A stretch of DNA of 64,000 nucleotides, from positions 1,054,001 through 1,118,000 of the forward strand of contig JYIP02000003.1 in the NCBI GenBank assembly GCA_001051155.2, written 5' to 3'. Both the position numbers and the translations under genes were made by a program. Shown here piece after piece: positions 48,158 to 59,901 of the stretch. Origin of the DNA: Chrysoporthe austroafricana. Lineage: Eukaryota > Ascomycota > Sordariomycetes > Diaporthales > Cryphonectriaceae. The notes under the pieces were generated by a model. The model was not told the origin of the DNA. It searched no databases and saw only the letters and a list, made by a program, of their open reading frames with translations. Every line of letters begins with the position of its first letter. Position 1 is the first letter of the stretch.

Positions 48158-48644
48158 CGTAACGGCCTTAAGATTATTGGAATTTCATTCACTCCCTGTA
48201 GCGAATCTGTAGGGCGGCGGTCGTCCTCATGCCAAGTAATGGCCAAACTCTACGCACAGGAAGGGCCTGGTGTGAGCCTGAAGATATCGCATACTTGGGA
48301 GACAGAGTTCCTAGGCATTTAAGCCATGGAGTCTGTCAAGGCGCCGAAATGAGGGGCTAGATCCCTGTACCAGCGCTTGCGCAGATGACGACGGCCACCC
48401 TGGCTTGGACATGCACTTTCACGTCTCAATCCTTCAGCTGAAGGGGACCGAGATGACAGATCAACTGGCCACGCCGGAGCCAATTTCGGGGTCTTCAAAT
48501 CGTGGAACCAGGCTCGAGATCTCTAGGAGGACCACCTAGCTAGCGTGATATATGTCTCAAAACAGTCCAGTCTTACGTTTGAATCGTGTATCTACTCTAT
48601 GGCCAGCTGTCATTTAATTATCATAATTGGTGTCAAGCTTGCTG
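48158..48644. other. NLR promoter region
   Basis: 487 bp between the NLR start and the 3' end of the upstream kinase-like gene, both on the minus strand. No gene seen. Confidence 0.5.
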
Positions 48645-49953
48645 CTAATTGACCTGGTGCGATCCTGCCATCTCCTTCTGAATATGCCTCCAATCTTGAG
48701 ATTCATCTTCAAATGGAACATACTTCTGAATCAAGTAAACAAAGTCGTCGAAAGCACTGCGACAACTATTGATTAGTTGGGCCGGTTGAAGTTATGGTGG
48801 ACTCGGCTGACTTACAGTTGCCGCGCTGGAGACCCTGCATAACAAGCCGAATGCATGAAGTTGGTCTTCGCGCTGTAGAGGCGATTTCTGTCGTCCCACT
48901 CTTCCTCCGGCTCACTTGGTTCCATGTGGCGCAGATACTCTCGTCGAAATACCTTTTCCCGAAGTCTATGCCGTTCTGCACGCCATATGCCCAGCTCCAT
49001 CTCGTTGTGTGCGTAATAGACACCGCAATCGAAGATGATGGGATCTCCAGAGTCAATATCTGTCGCAATATTGCCATCCCATAGGTCCCCATGTATCAGG
49101 CAGGGTTTGACTACGTTGCCATCCCTCTCAAGGGCTCCGATCAGTCGCGGGATGAGATGTGATTGGACTCTCGCGAAGACGAGATCCATCGCCGGCCAGG
49201 CCCCGTTCGTCTCGGTGTCTTGACGCTTCGCCTCAGCCAAGAGCTTAGAGAAGAAAGATGTCCAGCTTGGATCCCAAGCGACGGATTGCAGTCGTGCCCC
49301 ATCGTAAGTCTGTATGCCAAACCCGAACATGCCCGTTGGAGACTCGCTTCTTTTGTGCATTTCGGCGAGCCTCATCCCCAGTTTGGCAGGATCCGGGAGC
49401 CCTGTAGTGAGGTTCCTAAATTCGACGAGAAGAAAGTAGCTCGCCATTTCGACGTTTTTCAGCTTGCCCCATGCAATGGGTCTAACTACCAGCTTTGGGG
49501 CCAGTTTGTAAAGCTCCACCAAGCCGGTGAACTCCCCTTCCAGTTGACGTTTGCCGAGATCGCCGGCGACATACTGTAACAGCGAACCTATGTTCAGCCT
49601 TGCGGTGCCAAATAGGGGTAACGCGTAAACGAAGACTACCACCACCGGAGACGCATTCCTTACCTTGGCGAAGAACGCCTCTGGCTCTCCATTCTGCTTG
49701 ATAGTCTCAATCTTGAGAGTGAATGACCAAGCTGAGAGGCCATGGCTGTAGACAGACTTCACAGAGCTGCCATCTGGAAGTACTAAAGAGCACAAAGGAA
49801 CTCAGCTTCTGCGGCCCTTCATGGGTTTGATGAAACTCCAGGGCTATGAGACCTGCCTTCGCGAATCGCATCGTCCAGAGGCAGAGTTCCGCCAAGAGAA
49901 TTACTAAGTGTAGTAAGCTGGTCCTTGAGAACGTTCTGAAGTTTGTCCGTCAT
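48645..49953 (-). CDS. Fructosamine/ketosamine-3-kinase-like protein
   Basis: Four exons on the minus strand: 49857-49953, 49664-49773, 48816-49573, 48645-48765; 361 residues. The phosphotransferase catalytic motif is CLIHGDLWDGN, followed by the metal-binding IFDCGVYYAHNEMELGIWR. The N-lobe reads DGSSVKSVYSHGLSAWSFT and AGDLGKRQLEGEF. The family phosphorylates sugar adducts on proteins (deglycation repair); relatives phosphorylate small aminoglycoside-like molecules. The first intron is unusual: only a GC donor (GAAG|GCAGGT) with acceptor TTCCAG gives the right phase. The second intron is 90 nt and happens to be open in frame. The gene is divergent from the transporter gene (726 bp apart). 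Substrate unknown. Confidence 0.85.
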
Positions 49954-50679
49954 CTTGAGACCTTCTGTGGGATTGGACGCAAGACACCTCGTACTGAGGT
50001 GCGAGACGGGTCTCTACAAGAGTGCTTATATAGATCGCGGATCATTCACAATCAGCCGGAAGAGCTTGCCCCTTTTTAGAGCTGCGACAGCTGAGCTTTC
50101 GTTGGAGGATTTCATGCCACTAGAGGGCTGCCTGTGCGGCTGATTGCAGGAGGGACAAGATGATGAGCAGTACTTTTGTGCATGGGTGCATACCAGGCTC
50201 GGGGTTCTGGCTCTGGACTTGTTGTGTGGATGGCTGTGGATTCAGACTTACCCAGTACAGATACTCCTCTCAACATCGCGGGCAAAAAGTGACAGTCACT
50301 AATGACATGGGGTTGAATATTTCGGCCTGACACGGTAGTAATCTTCAGTGGCGGGGTGCTGATCATGCCATCTACAGACTTATCATACTGCAAGGATGAC
50401 TAAAAATGCTGTGCTTTTGTACTAAGCTGTACCACAGTACGCATTCACCCCAGCTTTCCGTGGGACAAAGCCGCCCTGCGGATTATCTTGACACCACATT
50501 TTCTGGGGCTGGTAGAAAACGGAGTACGTAGTGAACTCTTCTTTGAGGCCCATACTTCATTTTGTTCGGTAAATGTTGAAGAACCCTCGTTCTTTTACTC
50601 CAGCAAGTGATATCTCTACTAGGTGGCTTCGCAACGGACGGAGCCTCGACCACTGCATTTATTTTCTCCTTCGAGCGTG
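49954..50679. other. Divergent promoter, kinase-like / MFS transporter
   Basis: 726 bp between divergent starts. No gene seen. Confidence 0.5.
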
Positions 50680-52610
50680 ATGGTGGGCCCCGCAAAGCCT
50701 CTCCAAGATGCTGAAGCTGCCGCCGCCCCAGAGCCATATACCATTTTCAAAATATGGGAGAAGCGATATATCATCTTCCTCGCTGCCTTTGCCGGCATGT
50801 TCTCCCCTATGAGCAGCTTTGTTTTTTATCCGGCCATAACACCAATATCTCAAAGCTTGGGGGTCACTGTTGGGCTTGTCAATCTCGCCATCAGTACGTG
50901 TAACCCGTGTCATACTGTAACTTATGGAGAATTTCAACTCACGGTGGGGTTGGATGAGACTTCTTTAAAAGAGACATTTTTCTTCCTCTTTTTTTTTTTC
51001 CTCTTCTTTTTTCAAAGCACCGCTGTTTCCGCAATCGCACTTGCGTATATGGGGAATCTTCTCAAAAGGCATACAATAACGGCTCTTGTTGGTAGCCACT
51101 TACATGATTGTCTCTGGGATCGTTCCATCCTTGATCGGCAACGCTGCAGATACTCTCGGGAGGCGGCCTGTCTATATACTGGCCCTTTCGATCTATCTTG
51201 TGGCAAATATTGGGCTTGCACTTCAGAGTAGCTTTCCAGCATTGCTCGCGCTGAGAATGCTACAGAGCGCTGGGAGCTCAGGTCAGTATCTGTCAAACAG
51301 GACCACATTAAAAGAACGGACTAACGAACCAAGGTACTATCTCTCTGGGCTATGGCATTATCTCGGATGTCACAACGCCTGCTGAGAGGGGGTCCTATGT
51401 TGGCATTATGCTGCTGGGGTTAGTACTCCTTCCCTGTTAATCATAGTTCTATCCGATGTGCTTACGTCTTTAGACCCAATGTCGCTCCACCGGTCGGACC
51501 CGTCATAGGGGGTGCGCTCGCCGCAAGGCTGGGCTGGAAATGGATCTTCTGGTTCTTATGCATTTCCGGGGGTACATGTCTTCTACTGATTCTCTTCACA
51601 TTACCAGAAACAGCACGTGCTCTTGTGGGAAATGGCAGCATCCTACCCCCAAACATCAACCGCACGTTGATCCCTCTGCCAATGCGAAGGTCTAGTCGAT
51701 CATCAGGATCGAAGACAGATCGGTCAAAAATATCCTTGCCGAATCCACTATCCTCACTACGGCTGCTTTTGCTAAAAGATGTCTTTATTGTTCTACTCTG
51801 CAATGGCATATATTACATGATATACTGCTGTGCGCAGGCGTCTCTGTCGTCTTTATTCGTCGAGGTGTACGACTATACTGAGCTGGAGGCCGGCCTCATT
51901 TACATTCCTTTCGGGGTAGGGTGCTTCATCAGCCTACTTGCCTGGGGAAAGTCTTACTCAGACTCATTTCAGTTAATCAATCTTTTACTAACACATTTTC
52001 CTGTAGGTAAAGTGTTGGATTATGACTATGCACGAACAGCTAAGATCCATGGTTTCTCCACGGATAAAAAGAGAAACCATGGAGTTGAGGATTTTCCCAT
52101 AGAAGCAGCCAGACTCAGAAGCTCTCTGTACCTTGTTGTGGTGACTACTGCTGCCACCATAGGCTACGGTTGGGCCGTGGCAACGCGCGTGGTAAGCCCA
52201 TCTAGGCGAAGTAATGCCCTTCTGCCACCACTAACGACGCGAGTAGCATGTCTCGGTTCCTTTAATACTTCAAGGCATCATGGGCTTCTCGATTACAGGC
52301 CTGTTCTCAGTAAGTTCAACCCAATGCAGAATCGATCCCGCGAATTCTAATCATCCTGTAGGCACTGGGCACCCTTTTGACGGATTTGAATCCGGGGCGA
52401 CCGTCAGCGGCAGCCGCTTCAGCTAACCTTGTTCGCTGTGCGCTTGCCGCGACGTTTCTGGCAATACTTGAAATCATAGTTGATAGCATGGGTATCGGCT
52501 GGTGTTTCACATTCTTGGGGCTGTTGAGTGCAGTCTGCGGCCCTCTACTGCTGTTAGAGATGCAGAAAGGACAGAACTGGCGTAGGCAAAGAGCAAGGAC
52601 CGAGGCGTAA
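50680..52610 (+). CDS. MFS transporter, DHA1/Qdr-type drug:H+ antiporter
   Basis: Six exons: 50680-50893, 51096-51281, 51334-51418, 51474-52191, 52247-52309, 52362-52610; 504 residues. Start MVGPAKPLQDAEAAAA. The first helix pair reads FAGMFSPMSSFVFYP. The MFS loop-2/3 motif is GNAADTLGRRPVYIL and the antiporter motif is PNVAPPVGPVIGGALA. The second half begins after a central loop (LLLLKDVFIVLLCNGIYYM), with DYDYARTAKIHGF typical of the Qdr family. Family knowledge: plasma-membrane efflux of drugs or metabolites. Intron 1 is long (202 nt) and contains a T-rich tract. Within exon 4, 51947-52006 looks like a former intron whose donor has changed to GA; reading it adds 20 residues, without it the protein has 484. 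The gene converges with an FAD monooxygenase. Confidence 0.85.
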
Positions 52611-52797
52611 ACTTTCTGTACAGGATAGGGCCATATCCACATATGCGACGTTTTAATTTTGGCATCTGACCATATGATTTAATTATCTAAGTGGTGAATG
52701 GGGCCTATTATGAGAATGAAGCGGAGAGTATCATGCACTTGCACAACGTCAACGATACCATTTATACCAGTTTGACTTGTGTTAGGCAGGAACAAAT

Positions 52798-54060
52798 TTA
52801 ATATGTACGCTGTTCAAACTCCGCAAACTTGGGGTATTTTGGCGGCTTGTAACCCTCGACCTCGTCGCTCTTATCATACCCCAGCCAGCTGACTAGCCAC
52901 GACACTTTGACCAGCTGAGACAATACCCAGAGGAAGCCGTGTAGTAGCCAGAGCTGGAACCGTGTCTCAGGATGCGCAGCCCCAGGAAAAATGGACCAGA
53001 ACTTCTGCTGTCTGTCAACCCAAGGACGGAAGTTGTTGTCATAGGACTCGAGGGCTTTGATGGGGTGCTCGCCATCCTTGAGGTTGCTCAGCTCGCCTGC
53101 GAGGACATAGGCCCCTTCGATGGCCAGGGTGGCGCCCATGCCCGTGAGCGGCGACGGACAATATGCGGCATCTCCGACGAGGACGATGCGGTTGTTGTAC
53201 CACTTAGACATCCTGATCTGCTGAATGGTCTGGAAGTAGAAGTCTGGGGCCTGGCTCATGGCGTCCAGGAGTCTTGGTGTCTGCCAGCCCACGTCGGCGA
53301 AGTCCCTCCGGAGGAGTTCCTGCTGCATTTTCTTGTCGCCTCTGGACGCCTCTTGCCACTCCCGTTTCTGGGCGGCATTGAGGGGCATGCGCGTGAACAT
53401 TCCCCGGTATGTCCCATGTGGATCGGGTCTAGTGGTGACGATTCTTGACCCTGTGGCAAAGTGGCAGTTCCACCACCCGTCGTCGTCGGGCTGGCGGGGC
53501 ATGGTGAAGTATACAACGTACATGCTTAAGTCAACCACCTCGAGGGCCTCTGCAGGGAAGTTGTGCTTGCGGATTTGGGACCATTGCCCATCTGCCGCGA
53601 CCAACAGGTCGAACTCCTCCACAGTCCCATCACTCAATTCCACCTTGACTGATTTGTCGTCGTTGGAGAGGACCTCTTTGATGGTAGTACCGAACAGGTA
53701 TTCGATATTTGGGTCGTTCTGCGTCGGCTCATAGAGTATCTTCGCCAGATCACCGCGCAGAATCTCGAACTCTGCTGTCACGCTGATACCCTGGCCTGGT
53801 ACGAGCGGAAAGGATGCCAATTTGCGCCCTCTCGTGTCGACAATGCGTGTCCCCTTCTCCGTGGTGTTGTATCTTCTGAGCTGGCTCATCAGACCCATCT
53901 TCTTGATTATTGCGATGGCGGTGCCCCCGACATCGATGTTCTGTCCATGGGGGAGTAGAGTCGGTGCCTTCTCGACTACGGTGATGCGTGCGCCAGCCTT
54001 GGCCAGCCAGAACGCGACCGCAGGGCCGGCGACACCCACTCCGCTGATTAGGACGCGCAT
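52798..54060 (-). CDS. FAD-dependent monooxygenase (class A flavoprotein hydroxylase)
   Basis: A single exon encodes 420 residues. The N-terminus has the Rossmann FAD motif MRVLISGVGVAGPAVAFWL (GxGxxG at 7-12) and Glu30 of VVEKAP for ribose binding. The DG motif appears as LLVAADGQWSQIRK, and the second FAD motif as VLVGDAAYCPSPLTGMGA near residue 300. These define PHBH-like aromatic/polyketide hydroxylases using NADPH and O2. The hydrophobic C-terminus (LWLLHGFLWVLSQL) may associate with membranes. It lies 188 bp from the converging transporter gene. Such pairs often serve secondary metabolism or detoxification, but no polyketide or peptide synthase gene lies in the window, so the substrate is unknown. 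Confidence 0.92.
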   Translation of the reverse strand: MRVLISGVGVAGPAVAFWLAKAGARITVVEKAPTLLPHGQNIDVGGTAIAIIKKMGLMSQLRRYNTTEKGTRIVDTRGRKLASFPLVPGQGISVTAEFEILRGDLAKILYEPTQNDPNIEYLFGTTIKEVLSNDDKSVKVELSDGTVEEFDLLVAADGQWSQIRKHNFPAEALEVVDLSMYVVYFTMPRQPDDDGWWNCHFATGSRIVTTRPDPHGTYRGMFTRMPLNAAQKREWQEASRGDKKMQQELLRRDFADVGWQTPRLLDAMSQAPDFYFQTIQQIRMSKWYNNRIVLVGDAAYCPSPLTGMGATLAIEGAYVLAGELSNLKDGEHPIKALESYDNNFRPWVDRQQKFWSIFPGAAHPETRFQLWLLHGFLWVLSQLVKVSWLVSWLGYDKSDEVEGYKPPKYPKFAEFEQRTY

Positions 54061-55853
54061 TGCAGTTGTTTGGGGTGGCTACAAATGTAGACAAAAAGTA
54101 GTTGAGGAGAACTTTTCAAGTAGGTGCACTGTTTGACGGGCTAATAGAATACATCCTCAGTTTATGGATGTGGAATAGTAGGCAAATCGATGTATAAATA
54201 TGTAGTTATAGACATTCCTATCGGTAACCCTGAGACCGGCCAGTTATGCATCAACAAAGATACCGAGAGTCCGGATGTAGCGTAATAGCTGTCATGCCAC
54301 TGGACATGCTTGTTAAAGCCATGCTTGTTAAAGCCGTACCTGTAAAGGATGCGTGCATTGATATCGGACGCGCTGTGTGAGATCATGTGCAGGCTTCTAG
54401 AGTAACACGGAGTAATTCGGCCTCTCGAGAGCACCCGTTGCAGTGGGCTGACCAATTTGAAGCAGTCATCGAAACACTTCGGTTCCTGGGAGAGCATTTC
54501 ACCCGCAACAACGTGCCTACAAACACTAGTGCGCAGCGTCGGCCTTGCCTTGATATTCATCTAGTGGATAATATACCTGCAGTGTCTATGATGACGACAA
54601 GTAGCCACTGGGACTGGTGTTGAGTTCCGAAGCAGGGCCACAGATCATTCAGCTCGTTGAAGGGAAATCAAAGCTAGTCGATTTGACATTAACCCTAGGC
54701 CAAGGGCCTTGGAACATCCTATTGCGTACTTCATCTGACACTAGTGTCAAGGACTGATTGTGAGGAATCGTTTGAGAGGGCCTTCTGTAACTATTTCATA
54801 CTGAGAATACCCCAAAGTCACAATCTACTTGCGCCTGTTTGGTGATGTATCTGCGGATTCAATTGCACGTGCCAGCTGTAACTCCCAATCTTGAATGCAG
54901 GTGGAGACGTTATGCGATGAATGTCCATGTGTGAGTGCCATATCCCTCAGTGTGTGATATGAGGAGGATTCTTTCTGCACTTTGCAGACCTTGCTTACAT
55001 AGACTATTGAGGACTTTGGAGAATGACTTGTCGAGGACTACAGTACCTCGATTGATTAGTTGAAGGACAGCCTTGAGCCGAGGCTTGATACCATGCCCAT
55101 GTCCCTGTTATCCCATGTTCGGTAGGGTGCAAGGTAAACTCTGCCGTGCTGGGGAGTCCTTACTGCACTGCAAGACCCCTTGCCAGAGGGGATGGGAGTA
55201 AATTTGCTTAGCATCAGGAACACGAATTTCGTAGCTCGGTTTGCGAGACAGAACATACCATAGTAATAACAATTTTTGGCAATCTGAGACCCCTGATCGC
55301 CAGATCTCCACGCATGACGTCCATCTTCCAGGCAGTCGGGTCTAGCAGGTGAGACCACTATACGAATGGTAGCCAGTACCCCTCACCAGCTCCAGTTCGG
55401 GTGCAACTGTCCCAGCTGTGCCCCCATGGCCCCCCAATGGCCCCCATGAGGAGATCCAGTAGCGGGCCAGGTGCGGAGTACCCTACTCCTCCCTACCATA
55501 CCACGTGCGTACTTAGTACCGCCTGCACGTTTGGGGTGCTGCTGATCTCATATGGATCGCTTCCCCGTACGCACAAGTGACGTCCCCATCGCCGACAGTC
55601 AGTCCACCGTCCTGCCTGTCGACGTGCGCTCATATACACAGCCATAACTCGCTCATCTTCAGATCCCGTCGCAGCTTGTCAGTTGGTCTTCGCGACACAC
55701 GTGTGTTCGTAGCCTCTCAGGGCCGAGATCCACGCCGCCACAGCGCAACCACTCGCTTGGAGGCCCTACTTTCTCGAAGCTTCTCCAGTACACGCGCAGG
55801 CCTACCCCTCCACAACGCCAGCGCATGACCACGTCCGCTCCATCCCCTCCGTC
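54061..55853. other. 1.8-kb divergent intergenic region
   Basis: It separates the accessory block from the WDR48-type gene. It includes a perfect 15-bp tandem duplication (54306-54335). No gene supported. Confidence 0.5.
54306..54335. repeat. Perfect 15-bp tandem duplication
   Basis: Two adjacent copies of atgcttgttaaagcc. Noncoding. Confidence 0.85.
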
Positions 55854-58800
55854 ATGGCCAAGAAGGCACGGCAAAGGATCAGCTATGGTGCGCATATCTT
55901 CATATTTCGTGTTCTTGTCCCTGGTGATGACGCCCCGCATGCGCGCATATGTCGATATCGCGAGGCACCGCGGGCACTCCCACCCGTGCATGAGTCTCTT
56001 TCTAACCTGTGCTCTCCGCCTCTATAGTTCTCGAACGGGCTGATAAGCAGGTCGGCGGCCACATAAAGGGTGTCAATGGCCTTGCTGTCGACCGCAAGAG
56101 GTCTATCCTGTAAGCCCCCCCCCCTCCCGCTGTTGCCGACCACGAGAACCGGCGCATCCCAGCCAATCTTTGGTAAATGCTGACCAGGCTCGCGCGGCAG
56201 CTACTCTGGGGGTCGCGATGGCATCCTGTGTGCGTGGGATCTGAACCTCGACTTCTCCGAGCATCCAACCTCTCCCGTGACCGATCCCGCGTCCGACGCG
56301 ACCCCTGACTCCTCCAAGACCCAGAACACCACCAAGTTCCGCACTCAACACCTTGCGCATACGAACTGGATCTGCGATCTTGCACTGGTACAGGGCAATG
56401 ACGCGGTGGTTACCGCCTCTCAGGACCAGCTGGTCAAGTTGTGGCGGCCACATGCGAGCCATGCCGAGGAGCCATACAAGATCGGGGAGCACGCGGACTA
56501 CGCTAAATGCGTCGCATCACCAAATTCAAATTCTACATGGGTTGCCACTGGCGGTTTGGACCGCAAGGTCTACATGTGGGATCTGAATGGCGGCGGTAAG
56601 ACACAAGAAATCGATACACAGGGCGAGGAGATTTCGGAGAAGGGATCCATCTACTCCCTCAGTACGACCGAGAACGTCTTGGCCTATGGCGGGCCCGAGT
56701 CCATATTACATCTTTGGGACCCCAGGTCAGGAAAGCGCATCACAAAGTTCCGCGGCCATACCGGCCTGGTGCGATCGATCCTGCTCAGTGAATCCGGCGA
56801 CACGGTGATGACGGGCAGCCAGGACCAGACGGTCAAGATTTGGAGCGTCACCGCGGGTCGCTGCATGCACACTCTGACTATGCACAACGAATCCGTCTTT
56901 TCTCTGTATTCAGAGGCCCCCGACCTGTCTGTCTTCTACAGCGCGGACCGATCCGGATTGGTTGTGAAGACCGACATCCGTGGAGCCGAGGTGGACGACG
57001 GGCTTGCTCTCGCAGTGGCACATGAGCACGACATCGTCAACAAAGTCATCGCTGCCGGCGACTACATATGGACTGCCACCCAGAGGTCATCCATCAACAG
57101 GTGGCACAATGTTGACACCACCGCCGACATCCAGCTGCCCGAGTCCTTCAGGCAACATCGCGCCTCTGTGTCGAGCAGTATACCACCTTCTACGTCCGCG
57201 GACACTACGAACACAAAACCCAAGGAGATACCGACCAGATCAATCCTCCGCATATCAAACACGGCAAGATTCCCCATTATTGACACCGAGGCCGACCCGC
57301 ATGCGAATGAGCCTGTCAATGTCGTAGAGCCAATACAGCACGTACCGCAGGAGACGATCGAGGGCCAGTTCGGTTTGGTTAAGCATCGGCTGCTGGCTGA
57401 TAAGCGGCGGGTTCTGACACTGGATACCGCCGGTGACGTCCTGCTCTGGGACCTGATACAGGTGAGGTCAGCAGGAATCGTTGCAAGCACCAGTTACTTA
57501 TGGCTTTGATCGCAGTGCAAACCCATCCAGAGCTTCGGAAAGAAGCATCTTGAGGACGTCGAGCCCCTGGTTAATACTCTCGAGAATGTGTCACCATGGT
57601 GCTCAGTTGACACAAGCTCTGGCAATCTGACAGTTGTTCTGGAGCCGTTCAACTGCTTCGATGCTGAGATGTATGCTGATGAGCTCGAGCTGGACGAACC
57701 GGTTGAATTTCGAGACGACCAGAGAAGTGAGTTTAGTGATTATCGTCGACATGGCTCGATGAATGTACTAATTGCAATTGGTAGTCAATTATGGCAAATG
57801 GATCCTGCGATACCTTTTTGCCAGTTTGCTAGATGAAGAGATCAAGCGTGACGAGACCCATCGTCACAAGCTAAACGAAGCAGTTGAATCGCGCATTGCA
57901 GCAGCAAAAGCGAGCCCGATCAAACTCCAGCTTCCCACCAATGTCAGCTGGGAACAAGCCGTTGAAACACCAACCACCCCCAGAGCTAATGGCCCTCAAT
58001 ACGTGCCGATGACACCGGGTGGAATGGGCATTGGACTTGCGACGCCGATCCTGCCAGGTCTGAAGGAGGAGGGTGCACTACCAGGGAGTCCTTTGGATGC
58101 GCGAGCTCCTGCAACCGGCCAGCAGACACAGGACCGAGACGACTACTTCGCCAATGCGATCAATGCTATCAACAGTAATCAGAATGCGAAGCCGGCTGCC
58201 ACAGCCGCCCCTGACCAAGCCGAGGACAAGACCAATAAATCCGAGGATGGGAAAGATGGCAAAGAGAAGGAGAAGGAGAAGGACAAGGGAGACGCCAAGT
58301 CACCTTTCGGCAAGAAGTTCCGCATGGGCATGTCCTTTGGAACGAAGAAATTGGGCAGATCAGGCTCAGCATCGGTAGCAGAGAAACCTGCAGTCGTGGA
58401 CGAGAAGGCGGCAGAGTCCGAATCGTCATCTAATCATGATCTGGAGAAAGAGTTTGAAGATAACTTCCTGGGTGTCGTCCAGAAGATCCAGAACGAGTAC
58501 GAGAAGCAAATTGCGGAAACCCCAGAGAAGCATGTCGAGACCAAGATCACGCCTAGCTTGCCCAACGAGACCCCGGTTCTTAAGCTGCCTCCCGGAACCA
58601 AGGTAATCATCCAGGAGGAGACCTCCGGTGGGAGTGCCGAGCTCTACCGTGGAACAGTGGATTCTGTCGGTGTCGACGCAGACGAAATCGAGAAGTGCGC
58701 GCCGCAGTGGCTCGGTGACGTGCTGCTTCTCAACACGACTCCGCAGAAAGAACCGGTCAAGGTCTCATTTGTCTTGCATCCCTGGCCAGACTCTGGACTC

Positions 58801-59268
58801 CCCGTCCTTGCGTCGACCGATGGAAACAACCGCCTCAATGCTAATAAAATGTTGCGGGTGAAGAAAATCCTGGCGTATGTGGCGGAGCGGATTGACCCGA
58901 CCCTGGAAGAGGCGGAGAGTAAAGACGAGAAGGACCCAGCGGCGCTGAAGCCGGAGGAGTACCTCGAGCTATACTGCAATGACCAGGTAAGTCTGAGGAC
59001 TGTTGGAGATGAGTCTAGTGTTTACTGACATCAATTCTAGCTACTCCCCGTCAATATGACTCTCGCAACTATGCGGGCCTATATTTGGAAAGGCGGTAAC
59101 GACGTCGTTCTATACTACAAGGCCAACGGCAAGAAAGAGATTCCTCTCCCTGCTCCTGAAGCCCCAGCAGCGTCGGAGGGGGCTGCGCCAAGTGATGCAC
59201 CCACGTCAGGCGATGAGGCCACTGATGCGCAGTCACCACAAGCTGCCCCGTCAATAGCGGCTGTGTAG
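55854..59268 (+). CDS. WDR48/UAF1-type WD40 protein (Bun107 family)
   Basis: Six exons: 55854-55887, 56028-56109, 56201-57461, 57516-57726, 57785-58986, 59041-59268; 1005 residues in frame. The N-terminal third is a WD40 propeller: [64 protein letters not shown]. The middle has the invariant WDR48 block [12 protein letters not shown]. The C-terminal part ends with SUMO-like-domain features ([39 protein letters not shown]), as in UAF1. Family knowledge: these proteins bind and activate USP1/USP12/USP46-class deubiquitinases (Ubp9-Bun107 in fission yeast), affecting endocytosis or DNA repair. A Lys/Glu-rich, low-complexity stretch lies at about residues 685-715. The length is typical for filamentous fungi. 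Confidence 0.92.
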
Positions 59269-59901
59269 TTTCGCGGGCATTTTGGGCGGGAGTCTCGAAT
59301 GCGGACAGCATTGAGAAGGGGCTGACGAAGGGTTGCGGACTGGGCGAGGACATACAGGCGGTTGGATGATGCCTGGAAGAAACTCGACGATTTCACTTAC
59401 CGCTTGAAGAGATCCTTTTAGCACGGATCTGCTCCTGGTATAGAGCACCAGCTCTCGAGAGTTGGTGCTTGGTATCCCCCCCCCCCTGATTACAGCAGTA
59501 ATATCCAGACATGCTCAGCGGAAAGCGTAGCGATATTGGACAGGCACAGCGTGGCTTCGGCGGATATGCAGCTGGCATAATGTTGAGTATTCTTGCTATG
59601 ACTTGTCTAATGGGTATTGTTTTTATGACAAGACCTCGCGGTCTCTGTTCTCATGTACATAATGTACGCAGCGAGGTAGCTGCCTCGCGATGACAAGCTG
59701 GAGATGCTCCATGCTGATGCTCTTGAAGCTGGGTCATCTTGTACGGTATTTAGTACAGGGACGTCATGTCCAGAGCGGAATGTGCATCTCAGCGTCACAG
59801 CAAACTCTTTCTGCCCAGATGAGCTCCAGGCGGGAGGCTCTCACCACTCAGGGGCTGACCACGACCCACGTCGTCCTGGTGTCCGTCGGCTCTCTTGCAC
59901 A
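59269..59901. other. Convergent intergenic region
   Basis: 633 bp between the 3' ends of the WDR48-type gene and the SAM carrier. A C run of about 12 lies near 59468-59479. No gene seen. Confidence 0.5.
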
